Assembly (NCBI RefSeq): GCF_029626155.1
Contig: NZ_JARUBL010000001.1
Location: forward strand, 7,756,816-7,820,815
From: Solwaraspora sp. WMMD1047
GTDB lineage: Bacteria > Actinomycetota > Actinomycetes > Mycobacteriales > Micromonosporaceae
Reading direction: 5' to 3'
DNA: 64,000 nucleotides
Shown here: in pieces, positions 1 to 9,238 of the stretch
Position numbering within the stretch: the first letter of the stretch is position 1
Layout: each line of letters opens with the position of its first letter
Program-made: the position numbers and the translations under genes
The notes under the pieces: generated by a model
Seen by the model: the letters and a program-made list of their open reading frames with translations, nothing else
Told to the model about the DNA's origin: nothing
Database searches by the model: none

Positions 1-1
1 A

Positions 2-535
2 GCCGGACCGGTCGACCTGCCGGGCCGGCTCGGGCTTCCCCGGGACCCGGCCCGGGTGGCCGCCGCCGTGCTCGGCGGCCGGGTCCACCGGCTCGACCTG
101 CTGCGCAACGACGGCGGTTCGGTCACCCTGGACGGTGCGCTGATCGGGGGCGCCGACGAGGCCGGCCGGCCGGTGCCGTGGCGAGGTCGGGTCGAGGTGG
201 ACGACGCGGTGCTCTCCACCGGCGACGACCCGCTGCTGGCCTGCGTGATCGGCAACGGCACCGGGTACGCCGTCCACGAGGGGGTGCCGTTGCTAGCCGC
301 CCCCGACCCGGCCGATGGGCAGGTCGACGTCGCCGTGGCGGTACCGGTGACCGTCCCCACCGGATCGGGTGGCAGCCGGGTACGGCTCGAAGTGCGACGC
401 GCCCGGGGCCGCGCGGTTTCGGTGCATCCCCGCGACGGCGAGGTGCCCTATCTGGACGACGGTGTGGACGGCTCGCTGCGGCGCAAACGGTCGTGGTGGA
501 TCGAACGCGGCGCCTGGGCGGTCTACCGCGACTGA
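2..535 (+). CDS. diacylglycerol kinase-like lipid kinase, C-terminal part (5' truncated by window edge)
   Basis: Reading frame 2 is open from the first bases to the TGA at 533-535, so only the C-terminal part of the protein is present. The residues resemble the second domain of diacylglycerol/sphingosine kinase (YegS/DgkB) proteins: a segment around GNGTGYAVHEGVPLLAAPDP, then a beta-rich stretch with a Gly/Asp-rich 'GQVDVAVAVPV' strand, ending in basic and aromatic residues (RRKRSWWIERGAW). Such enzymes phosphorylate membrane lipids with ATP. The ATP-binding N-terminal half lies outside the window, so catalytic residues cannot be checked. The family call rests on resemblance only. Confidence 0.55.
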   Translation, partial: AGPVDLPGRLGLPRDPARVAAAVLGGRVHRLDLLRNDGGSVTLDGALIGGADEAGRPVPWRGRVEVDDAVLSTGDDPLLACVIGNGTGYAVHEGVPLLAAPDPADGQVDVAVAVPVTVPTGSGGSRVRLEVRRARGRAVSVHPRDGEVPYLDDGVDGSLRRKRSWWIERGAWAVYRD

Positions 536-620
536 CCCCGCCGGCCGGCTTATTCGCCCTTCCGCCCAACCGGCTGCCACCGGCCGGCATATCCTCGGGC
601 AGGAGGAGGGGAGAGTCAGC

Positions 621-3242
621 GTGATGGACGACCATACCGACCGGGTACCCGTGCCGGGTCAGGGCGCGGCGGTGCCGTCGCGTGAGGTCGAGCCGTTCTG
701 GCCGCCGGACGAGATCGTCGCCGGACCGAGCCAGGTCGGCGGGCCCGCCCCGACCGTCGCCGCCGAGCCGGCCGCCGACACTGTCGACGGTCCGCCCGCC
801 GGTTCGACGAACGGCAGTGGTCAGGGCAACGCGGCTGACCCCGGCGTGGCGGCCGGCGCCGGCAACCTCCCGGGGAGCGCCGGCGCGGACGGCACCGGTG
901 CGTCGCATCCGGTCACGGACCTGCCCACCCGCGCCTGGCCGCTGGTCGCCGGACCGCTCTCCACGGCGCCGCTCTCCGCCGGCGACGAAACAGCGACCCC
1001 GGTCGGACCGGCGGGCGGTCAGGATTCCGCCGGGATCCCGTACACCGGCCAGCCCGGGACGCCGGGCGCGGCGCCGGCCAACCGCACGGTACGGCTGGAC
1101 ATCCCCTTCATCATGGACGAACCATTCACCACCGGGGCCACCCGCACCGGCGACCCCACAGCCGCACCCACCCACCCGGCGGTCCCGCCGGGCACCCCAG
1201 CTGTCGCGCCGGCCGATCCAGCAGCCGGGCCAGGTGGTCCGGCAGTCGAGGCGCTGACGGCGGCCCCGACCGGCTGGCCGGCGCCCGAGCCGGCGCCGAC
1301 CCGGCCGGCCGGCGCCAGCCGGCCGCCGACCGCGCGGTCCGCCGCGGACCAGGCCGACGCCGACGGCCATCCGGACGGCAGGTCGACGCCCCCGACCACC
1401 GGTTCGCCGTGGTCCCAGCCGCCGCACCGCCCCGAGACCGGTTCGACGGCGGAGGGCGGCGACCCGGCACCGCTGCACGGCGGTCCACCGGTCACCCGTA
1501 CCCATCCCCGGTCCGGCGGCGGAGTGCCGCGGGCACCCTGGCCAGGGACCGACCCCACCGGCGGCCGGCCGCCGGCCGGTCCTCATCCGGGCGTCACCGA
1601 GGTACCGCAGCAGCCACAGGAGGAGGCCGCCGGGGTGGTCCGGATGCCCGCACAACCCAGCCCCGGGCAATCCGCGCCCGGCTACCCGGATGGGCCACTG
1701 GACCCGGACGACTACCTGGAGTACCCGGAATCCACCCACCCCGCGGAGCAGCCCGGGTCGGACGAGCCGGATTCGGCCTACCCGAGCCTGAGCCAGCCGC
1801 CCGGCTACCCAGGGCAGGACCACCACCCGCCGACCGGTTACCCCGATGCCGGCTACCCGCAGCCCGGCCACCACCCAGCGCCGGGATATCCGCAGCCCGG
1901 CTACCCGGACCCCGGCCATCACCCCGCGCCTGGCTACCCGCAGCCCGGGCAGCACCCGGAGTCCGGCCATCCCCAGCCCGGCTATCCGGAGCTCGGCTAC
2001 CCGCCGGTCGGTGCGCCCGGAACCAGCTATCCGCAGTCCGGCCCGGAAGCGGGATATCCCCAACCCGGCCAGCCGGAAGCCGGGTACCCCCAGCCCGGCC
2101 AGCCGGAACCGGGGTATCCGCAGCCCGGCCAACCAGCGGCCGGATACCCGCAGCCTGGTCATCCGGATGCCCGGTACCCGGCGGCGTCGTACCAGGAGGC
2201 GTCACCAGGTGGGGCGCCTCCGCAGCCGCAAGCGCCGCACCCGACCGGTCCCGGACCGGCATACCAGGTGCCAGCCCAGCATCCGGAGCTGCCCTGGGGT
2301 CCGGAGGCCGTCGCGCCGACCGCCGAGGAGTTCGCCCGGCGGCGGGCCACGCGGCCGGCCGATCCGGTCGCGAAGCTGGGCGTTCGGGCCGCCGTCAACA
2401 AGACCACCCTGGGCCTGGTCCGGCTACCCCCGGGCCGGCACGAACAGGAGCTCCGGCAGGACATCGAGATGGTCCGCCGCAACTTCGGCGGGCTGCGGCA
2501 GGTGACCGTGGTCAACCCCAAGGGCGGCGCCGGCAAGACCGTGGCGATCCTGCTGCTCGCGATGACGTTCGGCCAGCGCCGCGGCGGCTACGTGCTCGCC
2601 TGGGACAACAACGAGACCCAGGGCACCCTCGGGATGCGGGCCCAGCAGGACTTCCACTCCCGGACGGTCCGGGACATGCTGCGCGACCTCGGCCAGTTCC
2701 AGGGTGCGCACGGCCGGGTCGGCGACCTCTCCCAGTACGTCCGGTCGCAGGGCGAGGGGATGTTCGACGTCCTCGCCTCCGACGAGTCGGCCACCGGCGG
2801 CGAGATGCTCACCGCCGCCGCGTTCGCGGAGATCCGGGAGGTGGTGAGCCGGTTCTACAAGTTGATCTTCGTGGACACCGGCAACAACGTGCGGGCCCAG
2901 AACTGGCAGGCGGCGATCGACGCCACCGACCAATTGCTGGTCACCATGTCCGCGCGTAACGACTCGGCGGAGACCGCCGCCCGGATGTTGGACCACCTCG
3001 AACAGAGCGGCCGGCAACGGCTGGTCCGGCAGGCCGTGACGGTGGTCTCGATGCCGCCGTCCCGCAAGGAACTCGACCTGCCGGCCATCCAGCGCCACTT
3101 CGCCGCCCGGACCAGGGCCGTGCTGTTCGCCCCCTACGAGCGGTTGATCGACACCGGCGAACCGATCCGGTACGGCCACCTCTCGGGGGCGACCCGGGAC
3201 GCCTGGCTCAAGATCGCCGCCGCCGTGGCCGAGGGCCTTTAG
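621..3242 (+). CDS. EspI-like MinD/ParA-family ATPase with long Pro-rich repetitive N-terminus
   Basis: About 873 aa. Residues 1 to ~600 are low-complexity Pro/Gly/Ala/Asp sequence, including a degenerate GYPQPG(H/Q)P array encoded at about 1800-2170. The last ~250 residues form a P-loop ATPase domain: VTVVNPKGGAGKT is a deviant Walker A (KGGxGKT), followed by LAWDNNETQGTLG (a ParA/MinD switch-like segment) and LIFVDTGNNV (Walker B-like). This is the architecture of the mycobacterial ESX-1 factor EspI and of other actinobacterial type VII secretion or polarity ATPases. An AGGAGG at 604-609 favours GTG 621, though ATG 624 is in frame and equally plausible. No ESX genes are visible in this window, so a secretion role is only inferred from architecture. 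Confidence 0.8.
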   Translation: MMDDHTDRVPVPGQGAAVPSREVEPFWPPDEIVAGPSQVGGPAPTVAAEPAADTVDGPPAGSTNGSGQGNAADPGVAAGAGNLPGSAGADGTGASHPVTDLPTRAWPLVAGPLSTAPLSAGDETATPVGPAGGQDSAGIPYTGQPGTPGAAPANRTVRLDIPFIMDEPFTTGATRTGDPTAAPTHPAVPPGTPAVAPADPAAGPGGPAVEALTAAPTGWPAPEPAPTRPAGASRPPTARSAADQADADGHPDGRSTPPTTGSPWSQPPHRPETGSTAEGGDPAPLHGGPPVTRTHPRSGGGVPRAPWPGTDPTGGRPPAGPHPGVTEVPQQPQEEAAGVVRMPAQPSPGQSAPGYPDGPLDPDDYLEYPESTHPAEQPGSDEPDSAYPSLSQPPGYPGQDHHPPTGYPDAGYPQPGHHPAPGYPQPGYPDPGHHPAPGYPQPGQHPESGHPQPGYPELGYPPVGAPGTSYPQSGPEAGYPQPGQPEAGYPQPGQPEPGYPQPGQPAAGYPQPGHPDARYPAASYQEASPGGAPPQPQAPHPTGPGPAYQVPAQHPELPWGPEAVAPTAEEFARRRATRPADPVAKLGVRAAVNKTTLGLVRLPPGRHEQELRQDIEMVRRNFGGLRQVTVVNPKGGAGKTVAILLLAMTFGQRRGGYVLAWDNNETQGTLGMRAQQDFHSRTVRDMLRDLGQFQGAHGRVGDLSQYVRSQGEGMFDVLASDESATGGEMLTAAAFAEIREVVSRFYKLIFVDTGNNVRAQNWQAAIDATDQLLVTMSARNDSAETAARMLDHLEQSGRQRLVRQAVTVVSMPPSRKELDLPAIQRHFAARTRAVLFAPYERLIDTGEPIRYGHLSGATRDAWLKIAAAVAEGL

Positions 3243-3259
3243 CCGGCGGGGCCACTAGA

Positions 3260-3305
3260 CCGCGGCGCCGCCAGCCGTGGGGCCGCGGCGCCGCCGACCG
3301 TGGGG
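3260..3305. repeat. two tandem 23-bp GC-rich copies between convergent genes
   Basis: Two adjacent copies (3260-3282 and 3283-3305) of a 23-bp unit differ at only a couple of positions. Each contains the perfect palindrome GCGGCGCCGC followed by CCGTGGGG. They fill the short gap between the EspI-like gene and the convergent DUF3151 gene and could fold to stop transcription from either side. No T-run is present. Confidence 0.5.
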
Positions 3306-3310
3306 GTCGG

Positions 3311-3739
3311 CTAGCTGCTGGAGAGCGCGTCGCCGGCGGCCGGGTCGCAGTCGCGCAGGAACTGGGCGCAGCGGGCCGCCTCGTCCGACTCGCCGATCTC
3401 GCCGGCCGCCCGGGACAGCAGGTGCAGGCAGCGCAGGAAGCCCTGGTTGGGCGCGTGCGACCAGGGCACCGGGCCGTGGCCCTTCCAGCCGCTGCGGCGG
3501 AGCTGGTCGAGTCCGCGGTGATAGCCGGTCCGCGCGTACGCGTACCCGGCCACCACCTGGCCGTCGGCGACGGCCCGGCCGGCGAGCGCGGCCCAGGCCG
3601 CGCTGAAGGTGGGGAACCGTGCGGCGACCGAGGCGTACGCCTCGTCGGTGTCCGCCCGGGTCGCTTCGGCGAGGGCAGCATCGGCTTCGTCGTTGCCGGG
3701 AAGCAGGGTGGCCGGCGGCTCGGGCAAGAGGTTCTGCAT
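3311..3739 (-). CDS. DUF3151 domain protein
   Basis: About 142 aa starting MQNLLPEPPATLLPG, the usual N-terminus of the actinobacterial DUF3151 family, followed by a helical ASVAARFPTFSAAWAALAGRA segment and the conserved SGWKGHGPVPWSHAPNQGFLRCLHLL block. The function of the family is unknown; the helical periodicity looks like a TPR-type fold. A TTG at 3751 lies 4 codons upstream in frame, but the ATG at 3739 matches the family start. No strong Shine-Dalgarno sequence is visible. The gene converges with the ATPase gene and diverges from the LOG-family gene at 4002. Confidence 0.85.
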   Translation of the reverse strand: MQNLLPEPPATLLPGNDEADAALAEATRADTDEAYASVAARFPTFSAAWAALAGRAVADGQVVAGYAYARTGYHRGLDQLRRSGWKGHGPVPWSHAPNQGFLRCLHLLSRAAGEIGESDEAARCAQFLRDCDPAAGDALSSS

Positions 3740-3894
3740 CGGCCCATTCAACCCGTACCAGCCCCTGCCTGGCGAGCGGGAGCGCCGAGGGGGATGGCTG
3801 AACGGCCGAGGTCTTCGTCACGCGTGCGGCCGGTGCGGTGCGCGCCGCACTCGACTACAAATAGAGGTCCGGAGCCTCCCCAGGACCCGGTTAA

Positions 3895-3927
3895 GAGAGC
3901 CCGGTGACCTTGTGTCATCGGGCTCTC
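3895..3927. terminator. strong 14-bp hairpin in divergent intergenic region
   Basis: GAGAGCCCGGTGAC (3895-3908) pairs with GTCATCGGGCTCTC (3914-3927), with a single G-U wobble and a CTTGT loop. It lies in the 262-bp gap between the divergent DUF3151 and LOG-family genes, about 75 bp before the LOG start. It has no following T-run. Terminator is the nearest available type, but it could equally be a leader hairpin or attenuator. Confidence 0.5.
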
Positions 3928-4001
3928 GCAATGTGTCATGGGAGGTGTACGACGCTCGCCCTCGGTGCGGCCGACTCGACCCGCCGGGAGAGGATGGCGG
4001 C

Positions 4002-5234
4002 GTGCCCTCACCGCCACCCCAGGACGTCCTCGACCCGCACGACACCACCGCGACCGAGGTCGAGACCCGCGCCGAACTCGACCTGCGCCTGCGGACCGGC
4101 AGCCTGGCCGGGCTGACCGTGCAGGGGTTGCGGCTGGATGTCGAGCCCGTCCCCGACCTGTCGACCGTCGACCTGACCGGGACCCTCTTCATCGGCTGCC
4201 ACTTCGCAACGCGGCGGATCGAGGCGGAGATCATCGGTCGGGGGGCGCACGTGGTGCCCCCCTTCCCGGCGCTGCCGTACCCGACGCACCCACCCCGTCT
4301 CTACACCCCGGACGACCTCTGCGCCGGCTTCGCCGCCGGCGGGTTCGCCGGGATGTACGACACCGCGGTCTACCGGCATTTCCGGGCCCACGGCGGAGCG
4401 ACGCCGGAGATCCGGGAGGCGCTCGCCCAACGCCTGCACGACCACGCCATCGACAACGCCCTGGCCGACGCCACCCGGACCTGGTTGTCCACGCACGGCG
4501 CCGGCACGGTGGTCGGGGTGATGGGCGGCCACGCCGTCGGTCGCGGCAGCCCGGAGTACCGCCTCGCCGCCATTCTCGGCTGGGAGCTGACCCGGGCCGG
4601 ACGGCTCGTGGTGACTGGCGGTGGACCTGGGGTGATGGAGGCGGCCAACCTCGGCGCGTACCTGTCCGGCCAACCGGTCGGCGCCGTCGACGCGGCGATC
4701 GACGTGCTGGCCGAGGCGCCCGACTACACCGACCACGACCGCTACACGGCCGCCGCGCTGCGGGTCAGGAGCGAGCTGGGACCTGACCGTCGCCGGCCGC
4801 CGGGCCCCCGCGGCGCCGACGGCGGGACCGCCGGGCCGGTGGACTGGGCGCGCCGCGGTGGTCTGGCCATCCCCACCTGGCTGTACGGCCACGAACCGGC
4901 GAACCTGTTCGCCGGCCGGATCGCCAAGTACTTCTGCAACGCCGTCCGCGAGGACACCATCCTGCGGCTGGCCCGGGGCGGCATCGTCTTCGCCGCCGGC
5001 CGGGCGGGCACCGTGCAGGAGGTGTTCCAGGCCGCCACGAAGACCTTCTACGGCACCGACGGCGCGAGCGGAGCGTACGTCTTCCTGGACCGGGAGTTCT
5101 GGACCCGGACGCTGCCGGTCCAGGAGCTGCTCCGACCGCTGCTGGCACTCTCGCCGTACGGCGATCTGTCCGGTTCGGTGCACGTCACCGACGACGTACA
5201 CGAGGCGGTCCGCATCCTCACCGCGACCGGGTGA
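4002..5234 (+). CDS. LOG-family Rossmann-fold protein (TIGR00730/lysine decarboxylase-like)
   Basis: 410 aa starting at GTG 4002, chosen because GGGAGAGG lies 8 bp upstream; earlier in-frame codons lack a ribosome site and read through the 3895-3927 hairpin. The core has GVMGGHAVGRG, the nucleotide-binding TGGGPGVMEAAN motif, and GRAGTVQEVFQA, which matches the LOG-family GTxxE active-site signature. LOG proteins act as cytokinin riboside 5'-monophosphate phosphoribohydrolases or related nucleotide-cleaving enzymes. This protein is about twice the length of a plant-type LOG because it has an N-terminal ~150-residue extension and a central insertion (LGPDRRRPPGPRGADGG), so its substrate cannot be assigned. 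Confidence 0.75.
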   Translation: MPSPPPQDVLDPHDTTATEVETRAELDLRLRTGSLAGLTVQGLRLDVEPVPDLSTVDLTGTLFIGCHFATRRIEAEIIGRGAHVVPPFPALPYPTHPPRLYTPDDLCAGFAAGGFAGMYDTAVYRHFRAHGGATPEIREALAQRLHDHAIDNALADATRTWLSTHGAGTVVGVMGGHAVGRGSPEYRLAAILGWELTRAGRLVVTGGGPGVMEAANLGAYLSGQPVGAVDAAIDVLAEAPDYTDHDRYTAAALRVRSELGPDRRRPPGPRGADGGTAGPVDWARRGGLAIPTWLYGHEPANLFAGRIAKYFCNAVREDTILRLARGGIVFAAGRAGTVQEVFQAATKTFYGTDGASGAYVFLDREFWTRTLPVQELLRPLLALSPYGDLSGSVHVTDDVHEAVRILTATG

Positions 5235-5267
5235 TGCCGGCGGCCGGTGCTCCGGGCCGCCGGCATC
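5233..5267. terminator. bidirectional terminator between convergent genes
   Basis: GATGCCGGCGGCC (5233-5245) and GGCCGCCGGCATC (5255-5267) form a perfect 13-bp stem with a 9-nt loop. It starts in the stop codon of the LOG gene and lies just beyond the stop of the convergent fbaA gene (5284). Confidence 0.7.
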
Positions 5268-5283
5268 ATCGTCGGGGTGGGTC

Positions 5284-6309
<1,026 letters not shown>

Positions 6310-6429
6310 CTCGAACGCTCCTTACTAACCGCTCTCGGCCTCGTCGGCCGCTGTCTCAAGTGGGTGCGCCGGACCGCGCTGTCCTCCGGGGGCAGTATCC
6401 CGCAGGACGTCGGGGCGGACACAACCGGC

Positions 6430-6813
6430 TCAGCGGTTCTCCAGCCGATCGGGCACCAGGATGCTGATCAGCCAACCGGCCACCGCCACCACGATCGCAC
6501 CCCAGAACGCCGCCCAGAAGCCGTCCACCCGGAACGGCAGGTCGAACAGCTCGGCGAGCCAACCCGTCAGCAGGAACAGCAGCGCGTTGACGACGAGCGC
6601 GAACACCCCCAGCGTGAGGACGTAGAAGGCGAACCCCAGCACCTGGATGATCGGCTTCAGGACCGCGTTGACCAGGCCGAAGATCAGCGCCACGGCGAGC
6701 AGGGTCAGTCCGTTGCCGAAGCCCGAACCGCCGCTGACGTCGATCCCGGGCACCAGCAGGGTGGCGATCCACAGCGCGACGGCCGTGATCACCACCCGGA
6801 TCAGGAATCCCAC
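6430..6813 (-). CDS. phage holin family (4-TMS superfamily IV) membrane protein
   Basis: 127 aa with four hydrophobic segments (IRVVITAVALWIATLLV, LTLLAVALIFGLVNAVL, FYVLTLGVFALVVNALLFLL, FWAAFWGAIVVAVAGWLISILV). The pattern matches the small chromosomal 'mycobacterial 4 TMS phage holin' family (PF04020 type). Despite the name, such genes are usually ordinary chromosomal membrane proteins of unknown function, and no phage gene is nearby. The start is GTG 6813 with AGGA 7 bp upstream. It lies 120 bp upstream of fbaA in the same direction. Confidence 0.85.
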   Translation of the reverse strand: MGFLIRVVITAVALWIATLLVPGIDVSGGSGFGNGLTLLAVALIFGLVNAVLKPIIQVLGFAFYVLTLGVFALVVNALLFLLTGWLAELFDLPFRVDGFWAAFWGAIVVAVAGWLISILVPDRLENR

Positions 6814-6974
6814 CCGGTAATCCTGTCATCACGGGCGGTGACCGGTGGCCGATTCGGCGGGTTGCCGGCCGGGCGGACGGGCCGGCGACCGGCTTGGCGG
6901 CGGACCAGCGGACCAGGCCGTACGGTGGGGAGGTCCGCGCGGTGCGGACGGACCACGGATCGGAAGGAGGCGAC

Positions 6975-7190
6975 ATGAGCCAGCCCGTGGGGGAGGATTT
7001 CACTCCGGAGAGCCACCTCGACCCGGAGGAGCGCGACCCGGAGGCCACGCCGTACGACGTCGTCGAGCAGGCCACGCCGACCGAGCCGGTCGATGAGGAG
7101 CCCGAGGCGCACCGCGGCCTGGAGGTCGACGACTGGGACGCCATCGAGCAGGCCCGGGTGATCGGTCCGGAGGACGACGACTACCGCTGA
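6975..7190 (+). CDS. small acidic protein of unknown function
   Basis: 71 aa, very acidic (about a third Asp/Glu) and lacking Cys, transmembrane segments or a signal peptide. It ends GLEVDDWDAIEQARVIGPEDDDYR. AAGGAGG lies 4 bp before the ATG at 6975, a strong initiation signal supporting a real gene. It ends 8 bp from the stop of the convergent aldolase/adducin gene. No function can be assigned; it looks intrinsically disordered. Confidence 0.65.
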   Translation: MSQPVGEDFTPESHLDPEERDPEATPYDVVEQATPTEPVDEEPEAHRGLEVDDWDAIEQARVIGPEDDDYR

Positions 7191-7198
7191 GCCGGGGA

Positions 7199-7942
7199 TC
7201 AGACCGAGGTGGGGCCGGCTTCGAGGCGGTCGAGGAAGGCCGCCGGCGCGTCGGGCAACTCGGCCAACCGGCCGGCGAGCAACGCCCGGTAGGTGAGCCG
7301 GGCCGCCTCTTCCAGGTTGGTGGCCCGCTTGTGGGCCAACTCCACGCTGTCGGCCAGCACCGAGCAGCCGTGCTGGGCGAGCACCAGGCAGTTCGTGCCG
7401 TCGGAGGCGGCGGTCGCCGCCAACTCGGCCAACTCCTCCGACCCGGGCAGCCGGAACGGCACCCGGGCCACCCGGCGCAGGTAGAAGGCGTGGTCGGTGG
7501 TGACCAGCCGGATCGACTCACCGAGTGCGTCCAGCAGCAGCACCGACTGCGGGTGCAGGTGCACGACGACCCGCACGTCGGGGCGCGCCCGGTAGGCGGC
7601 CAGGTGCAACGCCACCTCGCTGCTCGGCACCAGTCCGCCGCCGAACACGTTGTCCGCGCCGTTGACATCCGCGCCGTTGACATCCGCGCCGTCGACATCC
7701 GCGCCGTCGATGCTCGGGCCGTCGACCGGCGCGGGCGCGTCCGGCTCGACGATGGCGACCTCGGCGAAGCAGTCCCGGTCGAGCCGGTCGAGCCAACTGC
7801 CGGCGGCGGTCACCCAGCACGAATCGCCGGCTGGCAGGCGGGCGGAGAGGTTTCCGCCGGAGCCCACCACCAGCCCGGACCGGACGACCTCGCGGCCGAG
7901 GTGCGCAAGCTGGTCCCGGAGATCACCGGAGACGTAGTTCAA
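7199..7942 (-). CDS. class II aldolase/adducin family protein
   Basis: About 247 aa. It shows the fuculose-phosphate-aldolase fold: GLVVGSGGNLSAR near the N-terminus (phosphate loop), a conserved Glu in LVPSSEVALH, the metal-binding HLHPQSV pair, and a third His in LVLAQHGCSVLA. Family members are Zn2+-dependent aldolases or epimerases acting on phosphorylated sugars; the substrate here is unknown. A GTG at 7963 would add 7 residues but has no ribosome site, whereas TTG 7942 follows GGGGAG at 8 bp and was preferred. An unusual DGADV/NGADV tandem insertion sits before the active-site Glu (DNA repeat at 7649-7720). Confidence 0.8.
   Translation of the reverse strand: MNYVSGDLRDQLAHLGREVVRSGLVVGSGGNLSARLPAGDSCWVTAAGSWLDRLDRDCFAEVAIVEPDAPAPVDGPSIDGADVDGADVNGADVNGADNVFGGGLVPSSEVALHLAAYRARPDVRVVVHLHPQSVLLLDALGESIRLVTTDHAFYLRRVARVPFRLPGSEELAELAATAASDGTNCLVLAQHGCSVLADSVELAHKRATNLEEAARLTYRALLAGRLAELPDAPAAFLDRLEAGPTSV
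7649..7720. repeat. in-frame 15-bp tandem repeat inside the aldolase/adducin gene
   Basis: Units of GTTGACATCCGCGCC lie at 7661-7675 and 7676-7690, with a one-base variant at 7691-7705 and degenerate flanking copies. On the coding strand they encode DGADV/NGADV pentapeptides. The 15-bp length keeps the frame, so unit number can change without inactivating the gene. Confidence 0.9.
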
Positions 7943-8078
7943 CCGGTTGTCTCCCCACCGCACGCCACCGCAGCGGCCGGCTCGACATCGCCGGGCAGCA
8001 CCCGGCGGTGTCGACGGCCCCAGGTCCGACTGGCGCCTCGCCGGTACGGCGAGGACACCAGACGGACCGGAGGGTGAC

Positions 8079-8456
8079 TCAGCGAGCCTTCTTGGTGGCT
8101 CGCTTACGCGGCGGAGTCAACAGGTCAGCGATCGTTGCGATCGCCGTTGGCACCAGCCGGTAGTAAGCCCACACGCCGCGCTTCTCCCGCTCCAGCAAGC
8201 CGGCCTCGGTGAGGATTCGCAGGTGGTGACTCACAGTCGGCTGGGAGAGGCCGAGCGGTGCGGTCAGGTCGCAGACGCACGCTTCCCCCTCCGGGGCCGA
8301 CTGGATCAGGCTGAGCAGCCGCAGCCGAGCAGGGTCGGCAAGGGCCTTGAGGACCCCCGCCAGCCGCTCGGCGTCGGCGCGTTCGATCGGCTCGCCGGCA
8401 AGCGGCGAGATCTGAGGCATAGTCATTTCGGCCAACGCAGTTCCCACGTATTCCAT
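8079..8456 (-). CDS. ArsR/SmtB-family winged-helix regulator
   Basis: 125 aa. RLAGVLKALADPARLRLLSLI is the standard ArsR start, EACVCDLTAPLGLSQPTVSHHLRILTEAGLL is the recognition helix-turn-helix, and REKRGVWAYYRL is the wing. The CVC in the alpha-3 helix is the ArsR-type metal(loid)-binding site seen in arsenite or cadmium sensors, so metal-responsive repression is expected. No arsenic or metal efflux gene is adjacent; the neighbours are pyrE upstream and an aldolase downstream, all on the minus strand. ATG 8456 was chosen; ATG 8426 and 8420 are possible internal starts. Confidence 0.88.
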   Translation of the reverse strand: MEYVGTALAEMTMPQISPLAGEPIERADAERLAGVLKALADPARLRLLSLIQSAPEGEACVCDLTAPLGLSQPTVSHHLRILTEAGLLEREKRGVWAYYRLVPTAIATIADLLTPPRKRATKKAR

Positions 8457-8513
8457 CCTTCCACCAACAGCATCGACCCGCCTGCATATGAGCAGATCCG
8501 AATCGGCAAACTT

Positions 8514-9053
8514 TTAGGCCACAAGGCCGAGGTCAGCCAACGTATAGGCCGCCCGGTATGGCAATCCGGCCGCCCGAACGGCGTCGCCAGCACCACGATC
8601 GACGACGACCGCCACTCCCACTACCTCGGCTCCGGCCTCCCGCAACGCCTCGACGGCGGTCAGCACGCTGCCGCCTGTCGTCGACGTGTCCTCCACCGCC
8701 AGGACTCGGCGGCCGACCACCTCCGGACCTTCAATACGCCGCTGCAGGCCGTGCGCCTTCCCGGCCTTGCGTACGACGAAGGCGTCCAGCCGACGCGCGG
8801 ACGCCGACGCCGCGTGCAGCATCGACAGTGCCAGCGGATCGGCGCCCAACGTCAGGCCGCCGACCGCCTCGTACTCCCAATCCGCCGTGAGATCGAGCAG
8901 TACCCGACCGACCAACGGAGCCGCAGCGTGATGCAGGGTCACCCGTCGCAGATCGACGTACCACTCCGCCTCGCGACCCGAGGACAACACCACTCGCCCG
9001 TGTACGACGGCTAAGTCGGTGATGAATTTACGCAGGTCGTCGTGGTCCCCCAT
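8514..9053 (-). CDS. pyrE: orotate phosphoribosyltransferase
   Basis: 179 aa from the ATG at 9053 (MGDHDDLRKFITDLAVVHG); an upstream in-frame start at 9104 lacks a ribosome site. The enzyme converts orotate and PRPP to orotidine 5'-monophosphate in pyrimidine synthesis. Visible signatures are SSGREAEWYVDLRRVTL (OPRTase N-terminal block), GGLTLGADPLALSML, FVVRKAGKAHGLQRRIEG (catalytic Lys-rich loop) and the PRPP motif VLAVEDTSTTGGS. It lies 57 bp upstream of the ArsR gene and may be cotranscribed with it. Confidence 0.93.
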   Translation of the reverse strand: MGDHDDLRKFITDLAVVHGRVVLSSGREAEWYVDLRRVTLHHAAAPLVGRVLLDLTADWEYEAVGGLTLGADPLALSMLHAASASARRLDAFVVRKAGKAHGLQRRIEGPEVVGRRVLAVEDTSTTGGSVLTAVEALREAGAEVVGVAVVVDRGAGDAVRAAGLPYRAAYTLADLGLVA

Positions 9054-9238
9054 GGCGCACAAGAGTACTGCGCGAGGCTGAGGATAGGGTGCCCGACCCG
9101 ACATGTGTGGCGCACCACTCGCCCCCGCAGTGGTCGATATCCCCGCGAATCAGCTACTCTCCGTGCCCAAAAATGACCTTCCGGCTGGTGCCGGCGAACC
9201 CACCCGGACGTCGATGAACACCGATCGGTTGACGCCCG

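Noticed and set aside
6430-6813. Prophage based on 'phage holin family' protein
   Set aside because: The name is a family label; the gene is lone and chromosomal and no other phage gene is nearby.
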